Positions 9,406 to 16,903 of a DNA stretch of 64,000 nt are shown one piece after another (positions within the stretch are counted from its first letter, which is position 1; the number at the start of each line of letters is the position of its first letter). Source of the DNA: a virus; the IMG/VR virus record IMGVR_UViG_3300032245_001466, positions 1-64,000 of that record; one strand, given 5' to 3'. The translations under genes were made by a program, and so were the position numbers. The notes beneath the pieces were generated by a model, which was given only the letters and a program-made list of their open reading frames with translations, had not been told where the DNA came from and did no database searches.

Positions 9406-9645
9406 ATGTCCGTAGAGAACATTTTGGAAGAGATTCGTGGCACATCCACGAAGAAGGGTCCACAGTGCAGCGTCAGGGCAATCTTGACCTCTATTGATGG
9501 CGAAAAGAGGGACGCAATGGCTGCTGCCCTTGAAGACCTTTCTATTGACTCTAGCGCCATCTCTCGGTGGCTTTTAAAGAATGGCCATGACGCCAAGCCG
9601 CATACGCTTGCTCGTCATCGCCGGAAAGAGTGCAGGTGCGCATAG
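9406..9645 (+). CDS. Small helix-turn-helix protein
   Basis: 79 aa. The second half (SSAISRWLLKNGHDAKPHTLARHRR) reads as a helix-turn-helix that chooses between conditional states, followed by a basic tail KECRCA. Very similar short HTH proteins precede Mre11-like genes in actinobacteriophages, where they are annotated as DNA-binding or small-terminase-like. The start at 9406 is supported by AAGGAGAG; an upstream in-frame start at 9334 has no ribosome site. It overlaps the next gene by about 16 nt. The true small terminase is more likely the gene at 61.2-61.7 kb. Confidence 0.65.
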   Translation: MSVENILEEIRGTSTKKGPQCSVRAILTSIDGEKRDAMAAALEDLSIDSSAISRWLLKNGHDAKPHTLARHRRKECRCA

Positions 9646-10850
9646 TGGGAAACCCATTAGACGAAATCAAGGCAATCCAGACGGAAATGCAGGCTGAGCG
9701 CCGGCCAAAGCGCCAGCACCCAGAGGGCTGGGAGCCTGGGGTGTCTTGGAACGGCAATGAGGGAACCATTACCACGACGGGAATGCCCGCAGAGAACGCG
9801 CCAGACTGGGCAACCGTTCTTAGGGTTTGGGGTCTTGACCCAGAGCATTTTGACGTCGTAGAGCCAGTCCTGTTTAACGTTTGGGGCGACACGCTTGGCG
9901 TGCTTAACCGGCAGTGGAAGGGCAAGGTTGTGCGCAAGGCGGCCTCTATGGGGTCGGACGTTCAGGAAATTATTGACGAGATTAAGAAGCATCGTTTTGT
10001 TCGACCTGAGGTTACTGAAAATGGCACGGCAATGGTTGTCGCCATCTCAGACCTTCAGTTGGGCAAGGGCGAGAATGGCGGCAGCGCCAAGATTGTTGAG
10101 CGCTTCCTTGCTGGGATCAACGAGGTTGAGAGCCGCTGGAAAGAGCTTCGCAAGGCTGGCAGGCCGCTATCTAAGCTTGTGGTTGTTGGCCTTGGGGACA
10201 TCATTGAGTCCTGCGACGGTCACTACGACATGCAGGCATTCCAGACAGACCTTGACCGCCGAGAGCAGGTAACCGTCGCTCGCCGACTCATTACCAAGGC
10301 GCTCACGCAGTGGTCTAAGTTTGCGCCAGAAATGCTGGTTGCCTGTATTCCTGGAAATCACGGTGAAAACCGAAAGGGTGGTAAGGCGTTTACTACCTTT
10401 GGCGACAACGACGACGTTGCCGTATTTGAGCAGGTTGCGGAGATTCTTGCCGCAAACGAAGAGGCGTATGGGCACGTTAAGTTTGTGATCCCGAAGAACG
10501 ACTTAACCGTGACCATTGATGTCTACGGGACGATCGTTGCCCTTGCTCACGGTCATCAGGCCCGACGTGGCGGAGGAAATGCCATTGGCAAGATTGAGAA
10601 CTGGTGGGCTCGACAGGCGCTGGGAATGGCCCCAGTATCTGACGCCACGCTGCTTCTCACGGGGCACTACCATCACCTTGCCCTTGCTCAGCATGGCGCA
10701 AGGACACACATTCAGGCCCCGTCGCTTGACGGCGGCTCCCAGTGGTACAGGGAGGTAGCGGGAGTCGACGCCCCATCAGGTATCTTGACTCTAGCGGTCA
10801 ACGAAAACGGCTGGGACGACTTGAAAGTCATGCCGTGCAGAATTGATTAG
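9630..10850 (+). CDS. Mre11-like metallophosphoesterase
   Basis: About 406 aa. The metal-binding motifs of the calcineurin-like phosphoesterase fold appear in order: ISDLQLGKG (DxQ instead of the usual DxH), VVGLGDIIES (GDxxE), IPGNHGE (GNHE), LAHGHQ and LLTGHYHH. Phage members are annotated as Mre11/SbcD-like nucleases. The first 110 residues are a family-specific extension. Possible GTG starts lie at 9630, 9636 and 9645; the last overlaps the upstream stop by one base. The 3' end converges with the minus-strand head gene, overlapping by 4 bp. Confidence 0.75.
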   Translation: MQVRIVGNPLDEIKAIQTEMQAERRPKRQHPEGWEPGVSWNGNEGTITTTGMPAENAPDWATVLRVWGLDPEHFDVVEPVLFNVWGDTLGVLNRQWKGKVVRKAASMGSDVQEIIDEIKKHRFVRPEVTENGTAMVVAISDLQLGKGENGGSAKIVERFLAGINEVESRWKELRKAGRPLSKLVVVGLGDIIESCDGHYDMQAFQTDLDRREQVTVARRLITKALTQWSKFAPEMLVACIPGNHGENRKGGKAFTTFGDNDDVAVFEQVAEILAANEEAYGHVKFVIPKNDLTVTIDVYGTIVALAHGHQARRGGGNAIGKIENWWARQALGMAPVSDATLLLTGHYHHLALAQHGARTHIQAPSLDGGSQWYREVAGVDAPSGILTLAVNENGWDDLKVMPCRID

Positions 10851-11182
10851 CGATCGATTCTTTCTGCCCTGAGTAGTAGGTGATGTCGGATGGCCTCGAA
10901 GTCTACCGCGATAACGCGGAACTCGAGGCCATCAGTTTCTAGGCGATCATTAAGTTCCGGCTTATCTCTTCCCTCCAGGTATGGAGTCCAGAAGCGGTAT
11001 ATTTGACGAGCTGTCATACCAGTCTGGGTGGCGTAGTCCCTGCTTCCGTCCTGCCTCAGGGATTGATAGTGGCATTTCTTCACCCAGATAATTTCATCAG
11101 TTGTAATCGGAGTTCCGTCAGCGGCCTGGCTTGACATCCCTTTACGCCTAAGGGTGACAGTTGCCATCGCCCCTGGGATCAT
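10847..11182 (-). CDS. Head closure / head-tail joining protein
   Basis: About 111 aa. It starts by an ATGA overlap with the upstream connector gene. A small beta-rich protein (MATVTLRRKGMSSQ, then EIIWVKKCHYQSLRQD and FWTPYLEGRDKPELNDRLETDG) with the style of phage head-closure proteins, which sit between connector and tail. The position, directly after the connector in the head operon, is the main support. Confidence 0.5.
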   Translation of the reverse strand: MIPGAMATVTLRRKGMSSQAADGTPITTDEIIWVKKCHYQSLRQDGSRDYATQTGMTARQIYRFWTPYLEGRDKPELNDRLETDGLEFRVIAVDFEAIRHHLLLRAERIDR

Positions 11183-12099
11183 CTTAGGGACACCGATACG
11201 TACTGGTCAAGGATGGCGGCTGCCGTAGGCGGAATTGAGAGCGCAGAATATCTTCCCCCAACAACTTGCGGCAGACGCTCCATGGTTGTGTCGCCAACGG
11301 TCAGGCGAGTCAGGAGGCCCATTCCGCTCTGGTAGAGGGAATCCCTGGCCGCAAGGTCCATGGCGATAAGGGCTGTTGCGTCTTTGATCTCGTGTGGTGG
11401 CACCTTGTATCCGTGTGTATACGAAATCTTTGCTACTGGGTTAATAAGGCCTAATGCAACAATTGCCGGAAACAAAGAATACGTAACGTTGGCAAGGCTT
11501 GTGACCTCGACATAGTTTTGGGTGTTGTTGATGTATAGGTCTGTATTGCTAAAAGTTGCTCGCTGCGTATTGCTTACAAAAACTTCAAGCGATTCAACGT
11601 TAATAATTGGTGAGTTATATGGAAATACCCGCCTTGTTTCCTGATTCCAAACGTGTTGCTCAGTGGCAGAGAGATGCTGGAATGAAAACCCACAGTAGGC
11701 ATCGACCATTGATGAGGCAACTGATATCAGTCGCTCAAGTCGGTTGTCTGTTGATTCGGTTCCGTCAGGAAGGCTAAGCGCGCCAAGCTCATATTCTCTG
11801 AACTCAGAAACTGTTACATATCCAAGTTCCTTGCCCTGGAATGCCGCTGCCCAGGAGCTTGCGGCAGATGTTGAGGAGTTAAATAGTCGATAGGTATACC
11901 AGTAGTTAACTGGGTACCCTGAGTCGGTGTAGTTGTAAACACCAACCTTTGAGTCAAGCGCAATGACCGACCCTAGGTTAGCAAAGGTCCCATTCTGAGC
12001 GCTGGCGTACTCCTCCGTCGAAGCCCTGCCAATTTGAATATGGGTGTAGGACGACGCTGAGGCTGCTGGATTGTCGATGTTTACGGTGACTCTTATCAT
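11179..12099 (-). CDS. Head-tail connector (gp6/adaptor-like)
   Basis: 306 aa. The N-terminal about 100 residues are beta-rich with an immunoglobulin-like look (TVNIDNPAASASSYTHIQIGR). The rest follows the phage adaptor pattern: a helix with LERLISVASSMVDAYCGFSF, a beta segment with VFPYNSPIINVESLEVFV, and helices with EIKDATALIAMDLAARD. Adaptors form a ring under the portal. It lies between the capsid genes and the head-closure gene on the minus strand. Shine-Dalgarno AGGA lies close to the ATG. Confidence 0.6.
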   Translation of the reverse strand: MIRVTVNIDNPAASASSYTHIQIGRASTEEYASAQNGTFANLGSVIALDSKVGVYNYTDSGYPVNYWYTYRLFNSSTSAASSWAAAFQGKELGYVTVSEFREYELGALSLPDGTESTDNRLERLISVASSMVDAYCGFSFQHLSATEQHVWNQETRRVFPYNSPIINVESLEVFVSNTQRATFSNTDLYINNTQNYVEVTSLANVTYSLFPAIVALGLINPVAKISYTHGYKVPPHEIKDATALIAMDLAARDSLYQSGMGLLTRLTVGDTTMERLPQVVGGRYSALSIPPTAAAILDQYVSVSLR

Positions 12100-12109
12100 T
12101 TGTCCATCC

Positions 12110-12165
12110 TAAAGCAATGGGGCCCGCATGGCACCTAATAAGTGTCCTGCGAGCCCCACCGCAAA
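12110..12165 (-). terminator. Imperfect hairpin between head genes
   Basis: The minus strand carries GGGGCTCGC facing GCGGGCCCC with a loop of about 20 nt, between the small head gene stop and the connector start. There is no clear U-tract; it may attenuate transcription or tune mRNA levels within the head operon. Confidence 0.35.
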
Positions 12166-12177
12166 CTACGGAGTTAA

Positions 12178-12498
12178 TTACTCGGCTTTGCCGAAAACCT
12201 TCTCCAGCTCAGCCTTCTGGGCGTCGGTAAGCTCCTTCTTGGCTGGGGCAATCGCTGGCTCCACCTCTACGGTGCACCCCTGCGCTACCACATCAAGAAG
12301 ATACTTTGCCTTTACGCTCCCCACCCCAAGGTGGAACCGGACGACGGTGCCGTCGCCAAGTACCAAGGATGAAAGGCCGCTGTGATTGCGAATCTTAACA
12401 ATCTGGTCGTCGGCAACAGCAACCTTTGCAGCCGCAACGGCCTTCTTGGCTACTGCTGCGGAGTCCACCGCAGGAGCTTCCTTCTTATCATCAAACAT
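12178..12498 (-). CDS. Small head-operon protein of unknown function
   Basis: 106 aa: an Ala/Lys-rich N-terminal third, a compact central domain (IVKIRNHSGLSSLVLGDGTV) and a C-terminal helix (KKELTDAQKAELEKVFGK). Downstream of the major capsid gene and before the connector, so a capsid decoration or head-completion role is possible, but no family was recognised. Shine-Dalgarno TAGGAG precedes ATG. Confidence 0.6.
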   Translation of the reverse strand: MFDDKKEAPAVDSAAVAKKAVAAAKVAVADDQIVKIRNHSGLSSLVLGDGTVVRFHLGVGSVKAKYLLDVVAQGCTVEVEPAIAPAKKELTDAQKAELEKVFGKAE

Positions 12499-12517
12499 TT
12501 TTGCTCCTAACGCTTCT

Positions 12518-12543
12518 GGGACCCCGGATCACTCCGGGGTCCC
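12518..12543 (-). terminator. Hairpin after the major capsid gene
   Basis: A perfect 10-bp stem GGGACCCCGG/CCGGGGTCCC with a 6-nt loop, 18 nt after the capsid stop and without a U-tract on the minus strand. It probably lowers expression of downstream head genes relative to the capsid protein. Confidence 0.65.
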
Positions 12544-12561
12544 TTCAGCAAATTGCTTAGA

Positions 12562-13797
12562 TTACGCGGTTACGCGAATCTTGGCCTGGAACTGAGGAGC
12601 CTTGTTCGCAAAGCCCTGCATCACATACATGATGTAGAGTCGCGTCAGGGCGCCGTTCACGCCAATCGGGATCTCGAGCGTCGTGATCGAGTCCGAACCA
12701 AGGTAAGGCATCGACCAGCCGGACTCATCTACCACGTACATATCGCGATAGTTCGTTCCTGAGATCGCATAGCCGCCGATGGCGTCTCCTGGGACCGCAA
12801 GAATTGGAAGCGAACCAGCCGCCGTGACGACCGAGCCAAAGGTTGCGCCAGCGAGCTGGTCAGCCTGTGCAGGGGCGTTGTAGCGAACAAGGTTCGTGAG
12901 CTCATTTACAAGACCAGCGTAGTCCGTTGGCGTGCAAACGATTGCCGATGGGTTTCCACCGTTGTCAAGAACGCCAGCGACGGCAGTGTTGATCGTCGAA
13001 AGGTACGAAGCCGTACCCTTGCCAACGATACCATTGCCGGCAGCGGCGGCCGTGCCAAGGAGCTTGCGGAGGCCGTCGAACGAGTTGGCATCATAGGCGC
13101 CAAGCTCGGTCGTTGCGCCCGCACCCGTGGTAACGGTTGCGTTGCCCTGGAAAAGGGTCTTCTGAAGCTTGTGCGCAATGGCGGTGACGCCGCTGCCAAG
13201 CTCCTGCGAAAGGCCATTGAACGGCGAGCCGCCCTGACCAAGCGCGAACTGATTCTTCAGCGTGATACCACGGCGGGTAGCAAGCACAGCGACGTTGGTC
13301 GTCTGGCGAGCGTAGGTCGCGGTGTCATCCGTCACGGTGCCGGTCTCCGTCTGGAAGACGGCGTCGCCGTAGGCGGTCTGCTGGTTGAACGCGTGCACGA
13401 GGCCGTTTGCGGGCTCCTTGCGAAGTCGCTCAAACAGTGGGAACTTCTTTACGAAAAGGCTGTAAAGAATAGGCTCGAGGTCCTGGCGGATGAGCGCCGT
13501 ACCGGCCGAGCTATCAAGGGCCTTAGCGATTGCTGGGTTCGACATAGCAAGCTGGTTAAGCACTGCCGAATCGGCCTGCTTGCCAACCTGGGCCGAAGCC
13601 TGAACATCGAGCATCTCATTGAGCTCGGTGGCCGACATCTTCGAGAACTTCTTGCGAAGTTCGCGCTGAACGGCATAGGCCTCTGCTGGGTCAAACGCAC
13701 TCTTCTTCTCGACGTCGATCTCGCGACCAACGTGGCCGTCGTTCAACGAGGCAAGGCCTCGCTCGACGTCCTGGAGCTTCTCACGAATCTCACTCAT
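12562..13797 (-). CDS. Major capsid protein, HK97 fold
   Basis: 411 aa. An N-terminal charged helical region (about 1-110, starting MSEIREKLQDVERGLASL) has the character of a scaffolding delta domain, followed by HK97-type capsid features: an N-arm/E-loop region about 150-200 (FQTETGTVTDDTATYARQ), the P domain and a C-terminal A domain (RLYIMYVMQGFANKAPQFQAKIRV). It is just downstream of the prohead protease, the usual order protease then capsid. The hairpin beyond its stop fits the high expression expected. Confidence 0.85.
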   Translation of the reverse strand: MSEIREKLQDVERGLASLNDGHVGREIDVEKKSAFDPAEAYAVQRELRKKFSKMSATELNEMLDVQASAQVGKQADSAVLNQLAMSNPAIAKALDSSAGTALIRQDLEPILYSLFVKKFPLFERLRKEPANGLVHAFNQQTAYGDAVFQTETGTVTDDTATYARQTTNVAVLATRRGITLKNQFALGQGGSPFNGLSQELGSGVTAIAHKLQKTLFQGNATVTTGAGATTELGAYDANSFDGLRKLLGTAAAAGNGIVGKGTASYLSTINTAVAGVLDNGGNPSAIVCTPTDYAGLVNELTNLVRYNAPAQADQLAGATFGSVVTAAGSLPILAVPGDAIGGYAISGTNYRDMYVVDESGWSMPYLGSDSITTLEIPIGVNGALTRLYIMYVMQGFANKAPQFQAKIRVTA

Positions 13798-13803
13798 AAT
13801 CTA

Positions 13804-15972
13804 TTAATCCTTCTGCGCCTCAAGGACGCGCTGTACATATGGGCTCAACCACGGAGCGGTCTCCGCGGCCTTTACCTGAATTCCTTGCGGAACGTCAACA
13901 GACTTTCGCCCAACCCCAAGAGCGCTGATGCGCTCAATGAGATCGAGAGCCTTCGACAGATCCTCTTCGACCTTGGCCTTTGACTCAGCAAGTTCGGTCA
14001 CCTTTGCCGCAAGGGCAGCGACCTCCTCGTGAGCAGCATTGGCTGCATCGAGAGCGGACTTTGCGATTGACTTGACCTCCTCAAGAGGGGCCACGTCAGC
14101 CTCGACAACCTCCGCTGCCGGGGCCTCCTCAACGGGGGCCTCAACAACAACTTCCGCCTCGGCCGCTTCCGGCTGTACGGATGATTCATCGCCGTCGACG
14201 GACTTCTCCTCTTCGACGAGCTTGGCGCCAAGCGCCTCAAGTGCAGCAACGGCTGGGTCCTTGGCAGGCTCTTCGGCCTCCTCTGGCTCCCCAACCGGAG
14301 CGTCTTCCTCGCCGTCTGGGGTGGCAGAGGCCTTAACCTCTTCCTTCTCCGACGGGGCGACCTCATCCTCTGAGACCGCAGGAGCCGCTACTGGCTGCTT
14401 GTCTTCATTGTCCGTGCTGACCGTAACGGTCACACGGGTCTTCTTCTCAAGTTCGCTGTCCATACTATTCTCCACGCTACTTTCTTCTTGCTCCGGAGCA
14501 TCGCCCGGCATTTCCGGCTTTTCGTTATCCATTGACTCATCTTCCTCGGGGGCAAGCGAAGCGCGAAGCTGCCATGACCACTTCTGGTGCATGTCTTGCC
14601 GCTCTGCCAAAAGATTGGCAATACCCTGCTGATTTGCATCAGTGGCGGCCTTAAAGGCGACCATGATGTGCTCCAGCAGCGCCTCATTTGCGGCGTAGAG
14701 AGCCTCTGCAAGGCTTTCTGCGTCGTAGTCATCGGCAAGAGCGCCATTGCTGGTCATTCTTGCCAAATCCTTGAGTTCAAATGGGGCAGAAGAATTAAGT
14801 TTTCTAAGGCTTTCTGCAATTGGGTCAAGCGACTCATGAACGTCTTCGTAAATTTCTCCAAATAGTTCATGATATTGAGCAAACTCTTCACCAACTACAT
14901 TCCAGTGGGCGCCATGCGCTTTTAGATAGAATGCCGTAGTTTCAGCAAGAAGGTTGTACAAAGCGCCAATTAGCGGCGACTTTTCCGCCGATGGCTGTCC
15001 CTCAATCTCAACAGCTTTCCAAGCATTGAGAATGTCTTCTACTGACTTTTTTGGCTTCTTGAGGCGAGATTGATATGAATCGATAATTGATCGCGCGCGA
15101 TCCAGAACTTCAGCCGGGGCATCTGTCTGGGGAAGTCTTGAGGCGGCGGCGCGAATGCCGGCATCAACGGCAACAAGCTTTCCATTTGAGACGTCCGCAA
15201 AAGGCAATTTATAAGATCCCTTTAGATTTGGATTGGCACTATCGTGAATGAGGAATCCCTTTGAAACCGCGGAAAGGTTGTCTCCGGCGAGGGCCCACAT
15301 GCGGCTTTCTGCCGCCGCTCCATCCCACGAATCGCGTCGAAGAATTGGAAGACTTGAAGATCCTCCGGCGACCCACTTTGAGGCAGCTTTATTGCTTTCG
15401 GCAAGTTCACCTTCAAGAAGATCAAGATCAACGCCGGCAGACTTAATGCTCTTAATGGCATTGTGAAGATATGAGCGCTGGTTGGCGGGAATGCCAACGA
15501 CGCTTGCCTCAAGGAGTCTGACCTTTTCAATCACAATTGACTCAGGCTGATCCCCCTGCGCAGCCTTTCGGCTGGCCTTCTCAACTCTGGCGCCAATAGA
15601 CAGTCCCAGCTTGACGCCGCGCTTGATTGCGCGATAAGCACGAAGGGCTTCTGGGTTTTCGTCTTCGTTTACGACACGGATATTGACGTCAAGGTCATAA
15701 ACTTCCTGATTGGTCTCCGAGTCCCATCGCTTTACAATCTCGGCATCAGTGGCCGAGCCAAAAAGGTCCTCTGGAACGTTGTAATTATGATTCAAGAATA
15801 CAGTCATATTCTGGCGAGCGGTGTCCGCCATTGACTTAAGCGCCCCGAGGGACATCTCATCACCGTGGAGGTCCCTGATTGATGAAGATGTGGTTCCGGC
15901 GACAAACTTCTCGCCGCTCTCGTTTTCGTATGCCTTCAAGGCATTTGTATAAATCTTGAAGTCCAAGTTCAT
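13804..15972 (-). CDS. Prohead protease fused to a Dps-like ferritin domain and an acidic scaffold-like tail
   Basis: 722 aa. Residues 1-180 are an S78/U35-type prohead protease: His62 in FLNHNY, Ser125 in KLGLSIGARV and Glu155 in LLEASVVGIPANQRS. Residues about 218-308 form a small domain seen in other phage head proteins (FLIHDSANPNLKGSYKLPF, then GIRAAASRLP). Residues about 330-475 match Dps/ferritin: LLAETTAFYLKAHGAHWNVV, with His356, His368, Asp383 and Glu387 in the same spacing (+12, +27, +31) as the E. coli Dps ferroxidase ligands His51, His63, Asp78 and Glu82. Residues 480-655 are acidic and low-complexity, and the end is a coiled coil that could act as scaffold. It lies directly upstream of the capsid gene (6 nt). 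Inference: the fusion brings a ferritin-like unit into the assembling head. Confidence 0.85.
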   Translation of the reverse strand: MNLDFKIYTNALKAYENESGEKFVAGTTSSSIRDLHGDEMSLGALKSMADTARQNMTVFLNHNYNVPEDLFGSATDAEIVKRWDSETNQEVYDLDVNIRVVNEDENPEALRAYRAIKRGVKLGLSIGARVEKASRKAAQGDQPESIVIEKVRLLEASVVGIPANQRSYLHNAIKSIKSAGVDLDLLEGELAESNKAASKWVAGGSSSLPILRRDSWDGAAAESRMWALAGDNLSAVSKGFLIHDSANPNLKGSYKLPFADVSNGKLVAVDAGIRAAASRLPQTDAPAEVLDRARSIIDSYQSRLKKPKKSVEDILNAWKAVEIEGQPSAEKSPLIGALYNLLAETTAFYLKAHGAHWNVVGEEFAQYHELFGEIYEDVHESLDPIAESLRKLNSSAPFELKDLARMTSNGALADDYDAESLAEALYAANEALLEHIMVAFKAATDANQQGIANLLAERQDMHQKWSWQLRASLAPEEDESMDNEKPEMPGDAPEQEESSVENSMDSELEKKTRVTVTVSTDNEDKQPVAAPAVSEDEVAPSEKEEVKASATPDGEEDAPVGEPEEAEEPAKDPAVAALEALGAKLVEEEKSVDGDESSVQPEAAEAEVVVEAPVEEAPAAEVVEADVAPLEEVKSIAKSALDAANAAHEEVAALAAKVTELAESKAKVEEDLSKALDLIERISALGVGRKSVDVPQGIQVKAAETAPWLSPYVQRVLEAQKD

Positions 15973-15984
15973 TTCCTCCGGCTA

Positions 15985-16134
15985 CTATGCTTCAAAGGCG
16001 CACGGGGCGCTGCCGCCATCAACCTGATAGACGGCTGTGTCAGTAGATAGTCCCGTATGATCACCCGTAGATAATCCATCAACAAGGCTCTTTTCGCAAG
16101 GATATTCATTCCTACACATGCTGCTAATATACAT
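15985..16134 (-). CDS. Possible small protein upstream of the prohead protease
   Basis: A 49-codon ORF (MYISSMCRNEYPCEKSLVDG at the start) ends 12 nt before the protease start, with GGAGG between. No Shine-Dalgarno precedes either ATG (16134 or 16119). The coding case is weak. The alternative is that 15973-16139 is only the leader and promoter region of the head operon. Confidence 0.3.
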   Translation of the reverse strand: MYISSMCRNEYPCEKSLVDGLSTGDHTGLSTDTAVYQVDGGSAPCAFEA

Positions 16135-16139
16135 GATTT

Positions 16140-16176
16140 TTGCACAGATTGTTAGGAAAAGTGTATACTGACAGGC
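16140..16176 (+). promoter_or_regulatory. Promoter for a leaderless gene
   Basis: TTGCAC, 18 nt, TATACT at 16164-16169, then 7 nt to ATG 16177. The start site would fall on or next to the ATG, and there is no Shine-Dalgarno, so the transcript is probably leaderless. Confidence 0.65.
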
Positions 16177-16665
16177 ATGTGTGAGAGAGGGGCAGTCAAC
16201 TGCCATTTGTGCCGGGAATTGAACGCGTCGGAGACCGCCCTTATTGACATCGTACTCACTATGAGGCGCCTGCAAAAGACCCTTTCTCCCATCATGAAGC
16301 GCTATGAGGAGATCCACCGCGCCCACCCAAGATGTGCTCTATGTACCATTATGATTGGCCCAGAGCACCTAGAGACCAAGCTAGTCCCAGAGCCTATGGT
16401 CCCCAGGGCTAAGGGCCAGAAGCGCTACTCGGTCTGTCCAAACTGCTACGACGTCCTTAAGTCAGTCAAGAGAAGCGTTCCCCAGCAGATTAAGTATTCT
16501 CGTCATGTTGAGGAAGAATTGGTTAGGCTGGACGAAGATGATAAAATTGAGTATGATGGCTTCTGGAAAAAGTTCCGAGACCAGAATATTGTAGACACCG
16601 ACGCCATTCTTGGGCTTAGCGGGGAGGGCCCTGAAGCTAACCCCGAAGAAGGGGACGAGGAATAA
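16177..16665 (+). CDS. Cysteine-rich protein upstream of the portal, unknown function
   Basis: 162 aa. Three CxxC pairs (CHLCRE, CALCTI and CPNCYD at about 9, 51 and 89) suggest zinc binding; a helical and acidic C-terminal half follows. Probably read from a leaderless transcript. It is the first gene of the portal operon and could be a head-assembly or packaging accessory, but the family is unknown to me. Confidence 0.7.
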   Translation: MCERGAVNCHLCRELNASETALIDIVLTMRRLQKTLSPIMKRYEEIHRAHPRCALCTIMIGPEHLETKLVPEPMVPRAKGQKRYSVCPNCYDVLKSVKRSVPQQIKYSRHVEEELVRLDEDDKIEYDGFWKKFRDQNIVDTDAILGLSGEGPEANPEEGDEE

Positions 16666-16666
16666 A

Positions 16667-16903
16667 TTGGAATTTAGCGAAAGTGTTGAGATTCATTTTG
16701 AGGACGGAAGATACGTCGTGCCAAAATGGTGGGCTCGATTGCCTTCTTTTCGTGGCATTGGGATGGTCGATGGGATTAGAATGGTACCGTTCAAGTATAC
16801 AGAGGCCAGAGCAATTGTAAACAAAGACTTGGATCAAACTGCGATAACTAGCGCAATCAGGTCCTGGAGAACGAGAAAGCCGAAGGAGCAAAATCCGTGG
16901 TAA
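16667..16903 (+). CDS. Small protein between Cys-rich gene and portal
   Basis: About 78 aa from TTG 16667, which is preceded by a GACGAGG ribosome site; an upstream in-frame ATG at 16610 lies inside the previous gene. It starts with EFSESVEIHFEDGRYVVP and is basic at the C-terminus. It overlaps the portal start by 7 nt, so translation is likely coupled. Function unknown. Confidence 0.6.
   Translation: MEFSESVEIHFEDGRYVVPKWWARLPSFRGIGMVDGIRMVPFKYTEARAIVNKDLDQTAITSAIRSWRTRKPKEQNPW

Noticed and set aside
13171-13983. Plus-strand 270-codon open frame across the major capsid gene
   Set aside because: Antisense to a well-supported capsid gene, with no ribosome site or promoter; an open frame arising from the codon bias of the real gene.
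14039-14632. Serine-rich 197-codon plus-strand frame
   Set aside because: Antisense to the acidic low-complexity part of the protease polyprotein; Ser/Ala/Thr runs are the complement of Glu/Ala codons.
10847-16134. Prophage or integrated element boundary at the strand switch
   Set aside because: No attachment-like repeat, integrase or tRNA at the switches; both sides encode phage structural genes, so it is a rearranged phage module.
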